Part shown: positions 1 to 10,248 of the stretch, in pieces
How the letters are laid out: the number at the start of each line of letters is the position of its first letter
How positions within the stretch are numbered: the stretch's first letter is position 1
DNA from: Myrica gale
Lineage: Eukaryota; Streptophyta; Magnoliopsida; Fagales; Myricaceae
Direction: 5' to 3'
DNA length: 64,000 nt
Assembly (NCBI GenBank): GCA_963930655.1
Contig: OZ005606.1
Coordinates: 10,260,501 to 10,324,500 of the forward strand
Translations under genes and position numbers: made by a program
Notes under the pieces: generated by a model
Seen by the model: only the letters and a program-made list of their open reading frames with translations
Database searches by the model: none
What the model was told of the DNA's origin: nothing

Positions 1-83
1 CCACGTGCCTTAACCATATGGTGTGCATTAAGTGTCCTCTTATCACGTTTTACCTTTTCACATCTATCCCTCTTATCTAGCCA

Positions 84-331
84 CACTACAAAAAAAAAAG
101 AACTATAGCAGCTGTCGCCGACCGCTGCTATATGCCAAAAAAATGTTGCTATAGGCCAAAAAGACCTATAACAACATTGTTTTAGCGGTTATCGCGACAG
201 CCGCTATTTGATCGTCGCAATAGGTTATAGAGGTAGTTTTCGCGACTGCTAGTGAAAATCTTGACCTATAGCGGCTGTATGCTACGAAAATGATGCTATA
301 GTCTTTTTGGCCTATAGCAGCGTTTTTTTGG
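84..331. mobile_element. CACTA element terminus (fragment)
   Basis: The stretch opens with CACTACAAAAAA, the signature end of CACTA (En/Spm) transposons. It is followed by repeated tatagcagc / gcgaccgctgcta-type motifs in both orientations, the usual subterminal transposase-binding arrays. The same motif family forms both ends of the element at 54001-59410, so this is a fragment of that family. No matching right end or target duplication is visible; the similarity stops near 331. Confidence 0.7.
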
Positions 332-995
332 CATGCGTTCACATACGTTCGAAAATCCGTAAGTAGTTCACATGGGTTCTAACGCCTATTTTCCACCTAC
401 CACAATAAATACAAGTCCAATCGTGATAAATTAAATATTTTTATATGTACGTTCGAACGTTTATTGTCACCCGTTCTAACAATCATGTGACGATTTTGAT
501 ATGAACTGTTGGCTATTGAAAGGTTTCAGATGATTTTTCTTTTAGGTGTTCGAACACGTTCCCCCTCTCTCTCGAATTCTCTCAAACTCCTCTCGATCTC
601 CATTGGTATTTTCAGTTTGTAGATTGCATCCTTTCTACTCCTACACACTCCCAGTATGTTTTTAATGCATTTTAACTGATTACAATTTTTTTTAAGTTCG
701 TTTAAATTGATTTCGCAAAGTGAATTCGGCTTTGCATATGTTAATAAACTTGTAAAATATTATGCATGTTGATGAATGTAGGTGTTTGTGGTTAGATTAG
801 GATTTTTTGGTACTGATTTTGACATAGAAAATTGTAGTTTTAGGGAGTTTCAACATGGCCGAGTCAACTAGACGATGATCATTTCCGAGCTACAGTGTTC
901 GAATGGTAGAGAGGCCGGTTAGCACATACGACTTCCAGGATCTTTAGTTTGAGGGTCACACGATTAACAAGATATTCAGCCATTATAGTTGGGAC
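332..995. other. Non-coding, transposon-like sequence
   Basis: No convincing gene. The stretch is AT-rich and contains several gttcgaac-type palindromes (for example near 450) like those in the CACTA blocks and at 33060-33270. It is probably the non-coding 5' part of the degraded element whose ORF relic follows. Confidence 0.4.
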
Positions 996-1308
996 TAGGT
1001 GCTCTCTTGGAGAGGCCCACTTTACACAAATATGTCCATCTAGTTTTACAGTGCTCTGCAGAATGTCGACACGTATTAAGACGAGTGGGAGGTCTACATC
1101 CGTGGACGACTGATCAGGATCTCCACCGATGCACTCTCCTCATACTTGCGCATTCCGAGGCAAGTGGGTGCATATCATGCCATGGCTTCGTCATCCCTTC
1201 ATCAACAGTCTGGCTGCTTTGGAGAATAGGCTCGAGAAGATTGAGTCGATGCAGCTGGAGTTGAAAATCGAGTCGATTTTAGAACGGAATGCACTAGTTA
1301 AGAGTTAG
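996..1308 (+). pseudogene. Putative plant transposon protein, degraded fragment
   Basis: Reading across frames gives a stretch with YTNM, FYSALQNVD, DEWEVYIRGRLIRIS and YLRIPR. This resembles the conserved core of the putative plant transposon protein family found in many plant mobile elements. A frameshift near 1190 leads into a leucine-rich coiled coil (LAALENRLEKIES) ending at a TAG at 1306-1308. Several in-frame stops lie upstream. The coiled-coil tail is analogous to the RLTALEQKV tail of the ORF relics at 14779-15787 and 37891-38783, so this is probably a distant relative of that gene. It is broken and very unlikely to make protein. The family call is from pattern memory. Confidence 0.45.
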
Positions 1309-1410
1309 AGCGTTAATCTTATTAAGGATAGAATGGTAACAACAGTAAATAAAAAAAACTTATGTTTAAATAACAATATAAAGGAATAAAATTAAAAAAT
1401 AAACTATTTA

Positions 1411-1631
1411 CATATATTACCTTATACATATTATATAATAGTAACTTGTACATATTACTTAATATATATTACCTTATATATATATATATATTATGTAATA
1501 GTATCTTGTACATATTATATAATAGTAACTCATACATATTACATAATATATAGTACCTTATACATATTACATAATATATAGTACCTTATACATATTACAT
1601 AATAATATATTATATTACCTTGTACATATTA
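1411..1631. repeat. AT-rich minisatellite, left part
   Basis: Tandem units of about 24-26 bp with the core accttatacatattatat and variable attaatata / atagta joints. The array resumes at 3723 after a 2.1-kb insertion, so it was one array before the insertion. Confidence 0.8.
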
Positions 1632-3722
1632 CTCAGTGTCTGTTTGTATGACTGCAGAATGAAATTTGTAAAATCTTTTACTTGCTTTCCGGTATTTGAG
1701 ATGCAATTGAAAATGGGGTCAATGGAAAATGTTTTAAATTCAACGTAAAAGCCCTTTTCTTTTTCGAAAATTAAACTAAACTCACCTCCAACATTACCAG
1801 CTCTCACCCCCTCAACATTTCTAGCTTTCACTCCCCCGACATTTTTCTACAGCACAGTCTCCGTCTCTGCTATTCTCTCTCTTGCCCATTCAAGCTGGTC
1901 GACCTTTAAATCAAGAAAAACGAAAGCCCTAGATTCGGAGTTGCATTTGGGATCTATACACTCTACGCGATTCATTGTAAGAACTCCAACTTTTTTCTTT
2001 TCTAGATTCAAAGTTTTTGCTTTTATCTATTTTTTGTGATTTGTGCGACTTTTCTTGATCTGATTGTGTATTAACTAGATTGATTGCATAGATGAAGATT
2101 GTGTTCTTTTAGGGTTTTGATTATTTTTCATAGGTGGAAACCAAGTGGGTTTCTCGTTACAAGTTCTGTTTTAATATTCTGTTTTAAAGCTCGCGAAATC
2201 AGTTCTGCAATCCATAACTAAACCAATAAGTTTTGCATCATGCTATCTGTTATATATTTTGAATGGTTAAGAAGACATTTTTTTTTTAAAAAACGACATG
2301 CTCTTTTTTTCTTTCTATCTCTTATTTTGTTTTCGTTTATTTTCTTTTTTATCCCTTTTTCACCTTCTCACCATGTTAACATGTTAATCTGTGTGTATGT
2401 TGTTCGACATACACCTTTCACGAGGTCAAAAGGAAACAGATTGAAGAAAAGAGTTAAGAGGTTTCTATTGTGAGTTGAAAAGGGTACATTAATCAATTTT
2501 TAGTTAAATTATTGTTTGAAGGGAATTTAGGTCTCGATATATATTTTGACAAAGAAAATTTTACCTTTTCTATTTCATTTTTATAACTGTACTTGCTTGA
2601 TTTTATCATTTGAACTCCAAATGACAAATATTTTTACAGTGATCATATTTTTCTTGTTAGCGATAAGATTGGTTGGTGTTCGATCTAGACAAACGATCTT
2701 GTAACGTATGGTTTTCAAGTATAATATGGTTAGGTTGGAGAATATTCTCACTTCTGTCTTGGAGAATTTGCTTCATCTTGCTCAGTACTGTTATCACTAT
2801 TTTAACGTGGAAACTCTATTTGGTCTTCGCTTCTTCTTCTTTGGCTTGATGAGCTACACAATTAAAGCACTAATATCCTTTGCACATCAACTGTCTGTAG
2901 TAGTTTTCCAATATTGGAATGAGCTTTGTAGATAGATTTTTTCATTATTTTGCGGTAATCCTTCCATGTGTTGATCTTTTTGGTTATTTGATATACAATG
3001 AATTTCCATGTGTAGATAGGGTGATAATGAAAGAAAATCAGTAATTATAGGTGCATCTGCTTGTGTTATTGATGTTGGCCATCTAGTCTTAACTGATATT
3101 AGTTGTATGATCTTTCAATTGTCTAGGAGCCTCGTGTTAATCGAGCCAATGAAAGAGAAATTTACCTCAACTACATACTTTTTGGAACTGATTCTCATTG
3201 TGTAAATCGAGACTAGTTACTTTTTCTAAGTTGTTTAAGGTTTTGGTGAGAATCACTTGCTGCATGAAACAGTGAAAAATTCTATCAAGGAACAAGTGTT
3301 TATTTTTTTACACATTATTGGATTTAATTTAAGGATGCAGGTTATTGGAGAAAATTGTACAGATCATCTGAGACTATTCACCGATATTTCAAAGATGTCT
3401 TTAAAGGTATCTTACAGTTGTATAGAAACCAGAGACCTATTGGCTTGACCCGAAATTGACCTAGTCGGGTCGACTTAGGTCAGGTCGGGTTTTATTTGTT
3501 CCTTCAGAATCTTTTTCGGGTCTGGGTAAAGTTGTGAAGTGCAATCCAAAAAAAAAACAATGAAAATATGTAAATCATTAAGTGTGTCAAACATAAAAAA
3601 TTATTTTCTTGAAAATATTTTAAAAGAATAACCTAACGTTGAAAATGAAATTTTGTTCTTGAAAAATGTTTCAATGAATTTTTTTCCTAAAACAATAGTT
3701 TTACAACTAAACAAACGGACCC
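1632..3722. mobile_element. PIF/Harbinger-like element inserted in the minisatellite
   Basis: The left end (ctcagtgtctgtttg) and the reverse complement of the right end (gggtccgtttgtttag) are imperfect inverted repeats of the plant Harbinger kind. The 3-bp sequence TTA flanks both sides (1629-1631 and 3723-3725), the typical PIF/Harbinger target duplication. Removing the insert and one TTA restores catattaatatatatt, a variant that occurs in the same minisatellite near 4213. Inside is an exon-like stretch resembling a HARBI1-type nuclease (3341-3459) and, near 1900-1975, a sequence resembling a 5' UTR followed by gtaag. The ends are diverged, so the family call is moderate. Confidence 0.6.
3341..3459 (+). 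pseudogene. HARBI1-like transposase exon fragment
   Basis: After an acceptor-like gatgcag the frame reads YWRKLYRSSETIHRYFKDV then FKGILQLYRN to a TGA at 3457-3459. The pattern 'R-S-x-ETI-x-RYF-x-x-V' is typical of the N-terminal part of HARBI1/PIF transposase-derived nucleases, just before the DDE domain. No DDE domain follows; the sequence after 3460 is non-coding. It fits a decayed transposase of the surrounding Harbinger-like element. It could instead be a captured fragment of a domesticated HARBI1 gene. Confidence 0.5.
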
Positions 3723-3880
3723 TTAATATATATTACATTATACATATTATATAATAGTACCTTATACATATTATGTAATAGTACTTTTGTTACAGATTAT
3801 ATAATATTACCTTCTACATATTATATAATAGTACCTTATACATATTACGTAATAGTACCTTATTACATATTGTATAATAT

Positions 3881-3922
<42 letters not shown>

Positions 3923-4262
3923 ATATTATTTAATAGTACCTTATACATAATATATAATAGTAACTTATACATATCACTTAATATATATTACCTTACGCAT
4001 ATTATGTAATAGTACCTTATACATATTATATAATATTATCTTATACATATTAATAAATATTACCTTGTACATATTACTTAATATATATTACCCTATACAT
4101 ATTATATAATAGTACCTTATAAATATTATGTAATAGTACCTTATACATATTATATAATAATATCTTGTACATATTATGTAATAGTACCCTGTACATATTA
4201 TGTAATAGTACCTGATACATATTAATATATATTACCTTGTACATATTACTTAATATATATTA
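3723..4262. repeat. AT-rich minisatellite, right part
   Basis: Continuation of the array at 1411-1631, with about 20 degenerate units of about 25 bp and a pure (AT)n run near 3886-3915. It stops abruptly at 4262, where the sulfotransferase unit begins. A shorter array of the same unit lies at 32871-32975, near the start of the second unit. Confidence 0.8.
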
Positions 4263-5059
4263 TGGTTGGTCTCATATGTATTTAGGGGTGTTGAATGCAT
4301 GTTTTAGGAGTAAAAAAAAATATGTTTTGGGTATAGATTTGTCGATTTTAGGTCACTATTTTCGTGGGTTTTGCGCGGCATTTGAACACTGTTAAAGTTT
4401 TCATTCGAACGGTATGCTAAAATTTTCCGTTTACAGGGATGAAAAATACGTTCGAGTGTATTGTAGTTGTTCGAACATTTTTGTTATTTTTATTTTAATG
4501 AAACTTAAAAGTTTAAAATTATGAACAACAAATCTAAATTTAAGGCGTTGGGCCTCAAATGTACTTGTATCACTGTAATAATATTAACATCCACATGAAA
4601 CTAATGTAGAGAGTGACAAATGCTGATTCAACATTTTTCAAACCAGCATCTTTCATTGTCAGTAGGGCCTTGGAGGAGTTTGCGAAGAAGCGGAATCAAC
4701 TAATCTGCAATGCATTGGCATATTCTCTTAAACCGCAAAAAAAGCAGAGGGAAAAAAATATTAGAGCAAATTATAACAATCACCGAACGGTAATAAATAT
4801 TGTCTATTTTGACACCTAGCTACTTTCACTCCGAAGTGTAAACAATTGGGGAAGATAACATTATGAGCTCAATGTCTCAAAAATATATTTAACCCTTTAT
4901 TATTATTATTTTTATTATTATTGAATGACCAATACCATGAACGTGCCTGCATTTTTAATTTTTGAAGATCCGGTTGTAAAGTTTTTGGATCAATGATTGA
5001 ACTTTCTATTGTTGAGCATGTGGTTCCACCTAATGAAACCATGATGATGTCTGTTAGTA
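4263..5059. repeat. Unit 1 left flank (duplicate of 33572-34427)
   Basis: Collinear and highly similar by eye to 33572-34427, including ggtctcatatgtatttaggg at the left and the catgatgatgtc(t/g)gttagta at the right. It is upstream sequence of the sulfotransferase. Short ORFs in it are not preserved between the two copies, so it is treated as non-coding. Confidence 0.75.
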
Positions 5060-5064
5060 CACTA

Positions 5065-5262
5065 CGGTTGTGTTTGTATGTTAAAATTTTAGGGATATTA
5101 AAATTTTAGGGTATTGGATTTGATGAAAAAGTGATGAGAGTGATTATTTTTAATATTTGTTATAGTGAAAAGTAATGATGTGATGGAAGAGAGATTATAT
5201 TGTAATTTTTTATTGTGTTAAAATTTTAGTAGGTGTAAAATTTTAGTTATCAAACCCACCCT
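5065..5262. repeat. MITE nested in the CACTA left terminus
   Basis: About 198 bp with imperfect terminal inverted repeats: ggttgtgtttgtatgttaaa on the left against gggtgggtttgataactaaa read inward from the right. It splits the CACTA terminal repeat after its first bases. No target duplication could be fixed, so its superfamily is open. Confidence 0.5.
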
Positions 5263-5855
5263 AAAACAGTTTTGGTCTTCAGTGGCGAAATTTTTCGTCG
5301 CTATATGTACAGTTTTCGTCGCTATATGGCAAAATTTTTCCGTCAAAAGTTCGTTGCCAAAACGCCGTTACTGAAAATCATCAGCGACGAAATTCCAATT
5401 TTCGTCACTAAGTGAACTCTTCCGATTTTCGTCACTAAGTGAACTCTGTTCAAAAAGAAAGATATGTTCGTACGAGAATATGTTCGAACAAGCAAATTGG
5501 TCACTAATGTTATGTTTGTCATCATTTGCCTTAGTTCTGTTCAACATGCTTCGTTCAAAATATTCCTTTCTTATTGACCAATTTGATTTTCTAGGCAATT
5601 ATTTTATCCAATTTTAAATTACTATTGTGAAGTTCATGAAAGTGTCGTATGTTTTAATTGTATTTTTTAAAAAGACACTACAGTTTTGACAAAGAATATG
5701 CATTTCATAAATCATAAAAGGAACTCAAATATATCGAATAAATATTATTCAAAATACAAGGAAACATTATGCCTGTTGTTTTATTGTTGAATTAGCCCGA
5801 GAAACGATTTTTATGAGTACAAAAGAGAAATAGCATATGAAGCTTTGCTGGCCAT

Positions 5856-5940
5856 TTAATCTTGATCTGCTTCCTTCTCCTTTTCATCCTTTGTTTCTTT
5901 ATCCCAGTAATTTCTCTGCGCAAGATGTTCCAATAAAATC
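5856..5940 (-). pseudogene. Unidentified captured terminal exon
   Basis: On the minus strand an acceptor-like atgtag precedes a frame reading LLEHLAQRNYWDKET and then a charged tail ending EKEKEADQD and a TAA at 5856-5858. A highly charged C-terminus right after a splice acceptor looks like the last exon of a host gene, but I do not recognise the gene. Part of the stretch is repeated imperfectly near 6049-6120. The call rests on composition and the splice site only. Confidence 0.3.
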
Positions 5941-6199
5941 CTACATAAACACCACAACTTCCACAATTAATAGACCAGTAAGGGTGCAAAGCACCTTATT
6001 ATAAAGCACACTAGTTGAGAACTACTAACCTCATCCATGTCATTACAGGCATATGAAGCTTTGCTGGCCATCTTTGCCATCTTTGATTTTTTCATCCTTT
6101 ATTTTCTTTATTCTGTAAATCCCAAACGAAATCAACAAATCCCAATTGTTGAAGCAGAGATCATCACAAAAGACCCATTTCTTATACATATAAAATCAA

Positions 6200-7544
6200 G
6201 GGTTAATTACAATTTCCCCCCACAAACTTACACCATATTCTCAATATCCCCCCTAAACTACAACTCGTGACAACCCGCCCCCATTATTTACGTTTTCTGT
6301 TTCAACCCCGTTTGAGACCCCGATTCGGTGTTAAGTCTCACGTTATCCGTCACACGTGACCCCCATATGTTGCGAAAAGACTTTAATGCTCCAATGAATA
6401 GTCCCGTTAGATTTTTGTTTAATTTTCCCCCGCAACTCCAAAACGACATCGCATATTTGCCAAAAACAAAACTAAAACAACAAAAACAAGAAGGAACCAT
6501 TATTTCTCCAGGGAATTAAGCTTAGAACCAACAAAACCCCAGGAACAACGGCAATAGAAGCGTAGACGGTAACCAATCAACTAAGCGAATACGTATAAAA
6601 ACGTCACAATGACATAAACCCACGAACCTAAAAATTCAGAGAACAAGAACAAGCATGAGTAGCAGCACAAATTAGAAACAGCCACAATTTCTTGACAAGA
6701 ATAGAAAAGCTCCCAAAACCCAAGGTCTCAGAAATTAAGAAAACCCAGAAGCTCGAAGACTTGGACAATAAGAAGAGGAACACAAGTCCGCAGCAGAAAA
6801 AATTTAACCGAATCAAAATAATCAATAAGAACATACATATATCAGAAACGAGGAAGCTCAGTCATTTACAGCCCCACTCAATCAACAACCAGTACACCAA
6901 AACGAACAAAAGACACCAACTGAACAACAAAAGAAGATCAAATCATGCTACAATCTGAGAGTTCCCTTTCTCTCTCACCGTCTGCCATCAATGGTGTGGC
7001 TGTCTTGGAGAACCCTATCGAGAATGGACGGATCTGCAAAGACCACAAACCCGAACCCCCTGGGCCTCCCAGTGGTCTTGTCCATCATCACCACAGTCTG
7101 CAACACGTCCCCATAATTCTCAAAGTACTCCTTCAGCCTCTCCTCCGTGGTCTCCCACGAAATCCCACCTATAAATAACTTCCCCTGATCCGAATCCACA
7201 GCTCTCTATACGTCCCATGGGTTTGGGTCGGCGATTCGGAAGAAAGGGTTTGTGGCCGTCTCGGGGGTTGAGAAAGAGGGGGAGGGAGAGAGAGAGAGGG
7301 ATGAGGATTTTTATGGTCAAGTACGATGAATAGTCCCATTGGGGCATTAAAGTCTTTTCGCAACATATGGGGGTCACGTGATGGTCACGTGTGACGGATA
7401 ACGTGAGACTTAACACCGAATCGGGGTCCCAAACGGGGTTGAAACAGAAAACGTAAATAATGGGGGCGGGTTGTCACGAGTTGTAGTTTAGGGGGGATAT
7501 TGAGAATATGGTGTAAGTTTGTGGGGGGAAATTGTAATTAACCC
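6200..7544. mobile_element. Pack-MULE with an RRM-gene fragment
   Basis: Long terminal inverted repeats of about 200 bp (6200-6396 against 7337-7544) begin gggttaattacaatttcccc. A perfect 9-bp target duplication, taaaatcaa, flanks them at 6191-6199 and 7545-7553. Long repeats plus a 9-bp duplication are diagnostic of Mutator-like elements. The right repeat has a small internal duplication (gtcacgtgatggtcacgtg) absent from the left. Between the repeats is no transposase but a piece of a host RNA-binding protein gene on the minus strand, so it is a Pack-MULE. It is nested inside the CACTA element at 5060-8978 and is therefore younger than that insertion, or arrived with it. Confidence 0.9.
6979..7199 (-). 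pseudogene. Captured hnRNP-type RRM protein, first exon
   Basis: The frame encodes about 73 residues beginning DSDQGKLFIGGISWETTEE. RNP2 is LFIGGI (about residues 8-13) and RNP1 is RGFGFVVF (about 47-54), so the N-terminal RRM of a plant hnRNP-like RNA-binding protein is nearly whole. The exon ends at a canonical donor (gtgagag, 6972-6978) and what follows on the minus strand looks like intron. The expected start codon is GTG (7197-7199) instead of ATG, so the start appears mutated. The upstream 7200-7320 stretch is probably the captured 5' UTR. No second RRM or glycine-rich tail is present. Translation is unlikely; transcription from within the element is possible. Confidence 0.85.
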
Positions 7545-8008
7545 TAAAATCAACTAGCCCACAGATTTGCATAGATCTTCTAGCTTCTGTTCCGATAGAA
7601 AACGTAGGAAGTTCAGAAGAACATTATTTACAGTATTCAGAAGAACATATTTACAGAACATTGTACTAACAAATACAATGACGACTTAAAGTTTGCTCTT
7701 TAGATAAATTTTTGCAGCCTTCTTTAAGTATTATCCGAAGTGGGAAGTTCGTTAAGTCCTTCTGGAAGCTACTGCAGCACAATGTAACGCAATTCTTAAA
7801 TATCTTATAAAAACATTCTAAGATGCCTTGAAACAAAGCTATATCCTATATCAGGCAACAATATAAGAAACAATGATGACAGATGATAAATAGGAATGAA
7901 GTCCCTCTGTTCTAAACCACAATTTTGATCACATACTATCCATTCTAGAGAAGCATTTGAATCAAATTTCAGTAGGGGCATGCCAAAGTTAAAGCAGAGC
8001 AAGTATAC
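7545..8008. other. CACTA interior, no gene seen
   Basis: AT-rich sequence between the Pack-MULE and the methyltransferase exon. It probably includes captured intron downstream of that exon on the minus strand. No conserved reading frame seen. Confidence 0.4.
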
Positions 8009-8116
8009 CTCGCGTAGACTTCTAAAAAAAGGGAGAAAAGAAAAAGGCCCATCGAGCAGGGATGTCGTAGCAACAAACATTCTTCCAGGTCGAAGAACTC
8101 GACTTATTTCAGCTAC
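8009..8116 (-). pseudogene. Captured methyltransferase exon
   Basis: The minus-strand frame reads VAEISRVLRPGRMFVATTS then LLDGPFSFLPFFRSLRE, ending at a canonical donor (gtatac, 8003-8008). EISRVLRPGG-x-FVATT is the post-motif region of class I SAM-dependent methyltransferases. The DGPFSF-x-PF continuation resembles the plastid-targeted plant methyltransferase group of Arabidopsis At1g78140 (family from memory). The second glycine of the usual RPGG is Arg here. Only one exon is present and a TAA sits just before it, so this is a transduplicated fragment and not a gene. Confidence 0.65.
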
Positions 8117-8649
8117 TTACAAAACCACAGCTTCCGATTTTATGTGCAAATAACAAAATAGTGAATACATACTCTCTTTCATCTATCTAATCTAAACAAA
8201 TATGCAAATCCCAATCGAATTCAACAAATCCAAAACGAAATTCAAAATCAACCGGCCAAAAAAATCTACAAAATCGGCAAATCCCAATTGAACGCAACAA
8301 AATCCCAAACGAAATCAACTAAATGAAATTCTAATCGCATTCAACATCTACAAGCCAAATCGCATTCAAAATCAAATCAATACAGATGGAGAAAAGAGAA
8401 ATTCAAAGCAAGGCAGAGGCCAGAGAGAGAAGAGAGAGATTTGCTGTAGAGGCGCATGGAGATCGCCGATCTTGGCGGAGGAGACGAGAGGCGCCGATTA
8501 GGAGGGGGATATGTTTACAGAGAAAAATTCGGGTGAGGTGATGTGACTGCTGTCCGTGAAAAATGGAGTGACCGAGTGGGAGAGGCAGAGGGGCACTGAA
8601 ACTTCTAGGGTTTCAGGGCCCTTCAAACGGTTGTTTCTCTTTAAAGAGA
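8117..8649. other. CACTA interior, possible captured 5' region
   Basis: No ORF is supported. The stretch 8400-8600 is GC-richer with purine-rich runs (gagagagaagagagag), resembling the 5' UTR or first exon of a host gene, but nothing could be identified. Confidence 0.3.
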
Positions 8650-8978
8650 AAGAGCATCGAATCAAAATTTTTGTTGCTATTAGAACTTTTAGCGACAAAA
8701 CAAAATCGTCGCATAAAGTACTTTTAATGACGAAATTAATATTTGTCGCTAAAAATAAATGGATTTTAACTTTTTAGCGACGAAGCAATGTTTTCGTCGC
8801 TAAATGTACTTTCAACAACAAAAATATTGCATCAATAACAAATTCGTCAAATTGATATTGGTCGGTGAAGAATTCTTAGCGACGAACTGATAATTTTATC
8901 GCAAAAAATTTATTTTCAGCGACGAAATCGATTTCGCCATTGAAAAATTTGTCGCTAAAAAGCAAAATTGTTGTAGTG

Positions 8979-9400
8979 TACTTTGTGCGCATGCAAAACA
9001 TGGAGTAACTTACTAAATCTTCCCATTTTTGGAAAGTGTATTTCTCAAAATTAATAATTACGAACATTTTGAATCTCAGCTCTACCGACTGCGTGTTGTC
9101 CGGATGTAAAGATTTTGGCTCAATGATTGAACTTTCTATTGTTGAGCACGTGGTTCCACCTAATGAAACCATGATGATGTCGGTTAGTATTTGTGCGCAT
9201 GCAAAACATGAGAGTAAGTTACTAAATCTTGCCATTTTTGCAAAGTGTATTTCTCACAATTAATAATTATGAACATTTTGAATCTCAGCTCTACCTACTG
9301 CGCGTTGTCCGGATGTAAAGATTTTGGCTCAATGATTGAAGTTTCTATTGTTGAGCACGTGGTTCTTCTCATGAATCCATGTTGATGTCGGTTGATGTAT
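8979..9400 (+). promoter_or_regulatory. Tandem promoter repeat upstream of SULT-1, with G-boxes
   Basis: Two copies of a unit of about 208 bp (about 8982-9189 and 9190-9400), each with tgcgcatgcaaaacatg, gaacattttgaatctcag and a G-box CACGTG (9147-9152; 9356-9361). A third partial unit lies at about 4965-5059, cut off by the CACTA insertion. Unit 2 (34330-34640) has one fewer repeat. The TATA element of the intact copy is here tattaata (9509-9516) instead of tataaata. Whether the repeats regulate the gene is inference. Confidence 0.6.
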
Positions 9401-9696
9401 CAGTTTGCCCCCCAATTAAAAAGAAAAAGAAATCGAAGACAGTTATCACAATATATAAAATATATGCCGGTCATGAATCACGTACGATGCAATTAAATAA
9501 CTGACAAGTATTAATATTGGGCTCACTCACTGAGTTGGGACTGCATTTGGTTCTCTCGTTTAGCCTTTTCTGGGACGTTTCACATGCTTTAGGAACTCCC
9601 CATTCGATATCTTTTTAACAAAAATTCCCACAAGAATAGTTTCTTGTCCCTCCGGTCCAAAAAGTTTCTACCATTACTGATATCCTTCCAACGAAT

Positions 9697-10248
9697 ATGG
9701 GTGCACATCAACCGAAGAAGATTATTCAATGCGCAAGATTGTGTAGGAATCCCAAGGACACTTTTGTGTCATTGTGACACTTCCAAAATAGTGCAAGGGT
9801 CAATCTAGGGATGAACCCCTCAACAATCGAAGAAGATTTTGATAATTTTTCTAAGGGAATAAGTCCATATGGACCCTATTGGGATCACGTTATAAGCTAC
9901 TGGAAAGAAAGCTTAGAAGAACCCGAAAAGGTATTTTTTTTGAAGTTTGAGGAAATGAAAGAGCAACCCACAATCTATTTGAAGAAACTAGCTGAGTTCT
10001 TGGAGTGTCCTTTTTCTCTAGAAGAAGAGGCAAAAGGTGTAATAAATGATATTTTAAGATTGTGTAGTTTTCAAAATCTGAGCAACTTAGAGGTGAATAA
10101 AAGTGGAAGGATATTGATGTCAGACAAAGCTACATTTTTTCGCCGAGGTGAAGTCGGAGACTGGAAGTATCACTTGACTGCTCAAATGAGTGAGACAGTA
10201 GACCATATTACTGGAGAGAAGTTTCATAGTGTCGGGTTGAAATTTTAG
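9697..10248 (+). pseudogene. Cytosolic sulfotransferase pseudogene, copy 1
   Basis: It starts with the same ATG and first six codons (MGAHQP) as the intact gene at 34937. It then jumps to the coding sequence before IVYLCRNPKD, a net loss of 441 bp. The loss removes the PAPS-binding PKVGTTW loop and the catalytic histidine. A second, 8-bp deletion in the YLCRNPKD region restores the frame. The Trp of the FVSMWHF motif is a TGA (9775-9777), so only 26 codons are open from the ATG. After that stop the frame is intact to the end and nearly identical to copy 2, including the RRGEVGDW motif. The promoter is also disrupted by a CACTA insertion at 5060-8978. Confidence 0.92.

Larger units (their letters stand above)
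5060..8978. mobile_element. CACTA element carrying gene fragments (inserted in SULT-1 promoter)
   Basis: Left end CACTAC at 5060 and right end GTAGTG closing at 8978. If a nested MITE is removed, the left end reads cactac...aacagttttgg, matching the inverted right end cactacaacaattttgct. Both sides carry subterminal arrays of gcgacgaaa / tttcgtcgc (about 5275-5450 and 8650-8975). The uninterrupted copy at 34425-34435 reads gttagtatttgtgcg, so the insertion point is clear, but the flanks (GTA left, TAC right) are not a clean target duplication. Inside are a methyltransferase exon (8009-8116), an unidentified terminal exon (5856-5940) and a nested Pack-MULE (6200-7544). No transposase is visible, so it is non-autonomous. 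Confidence 0.75.

Noticed and set aside
4613..4819. 68-codon open frame upstream of SULT-1
   Set aside because: The collinear sequence in unit 2 (about 33925-34110) does not keep the frame, and there are no recognised motifs.
6288..6519. Open frames on both strands in the Pack-MULE terminal repeat
   Set aside because: They lie in the inverted repeat, recur in mirrored form at 7120-7416, and have no conserved content.
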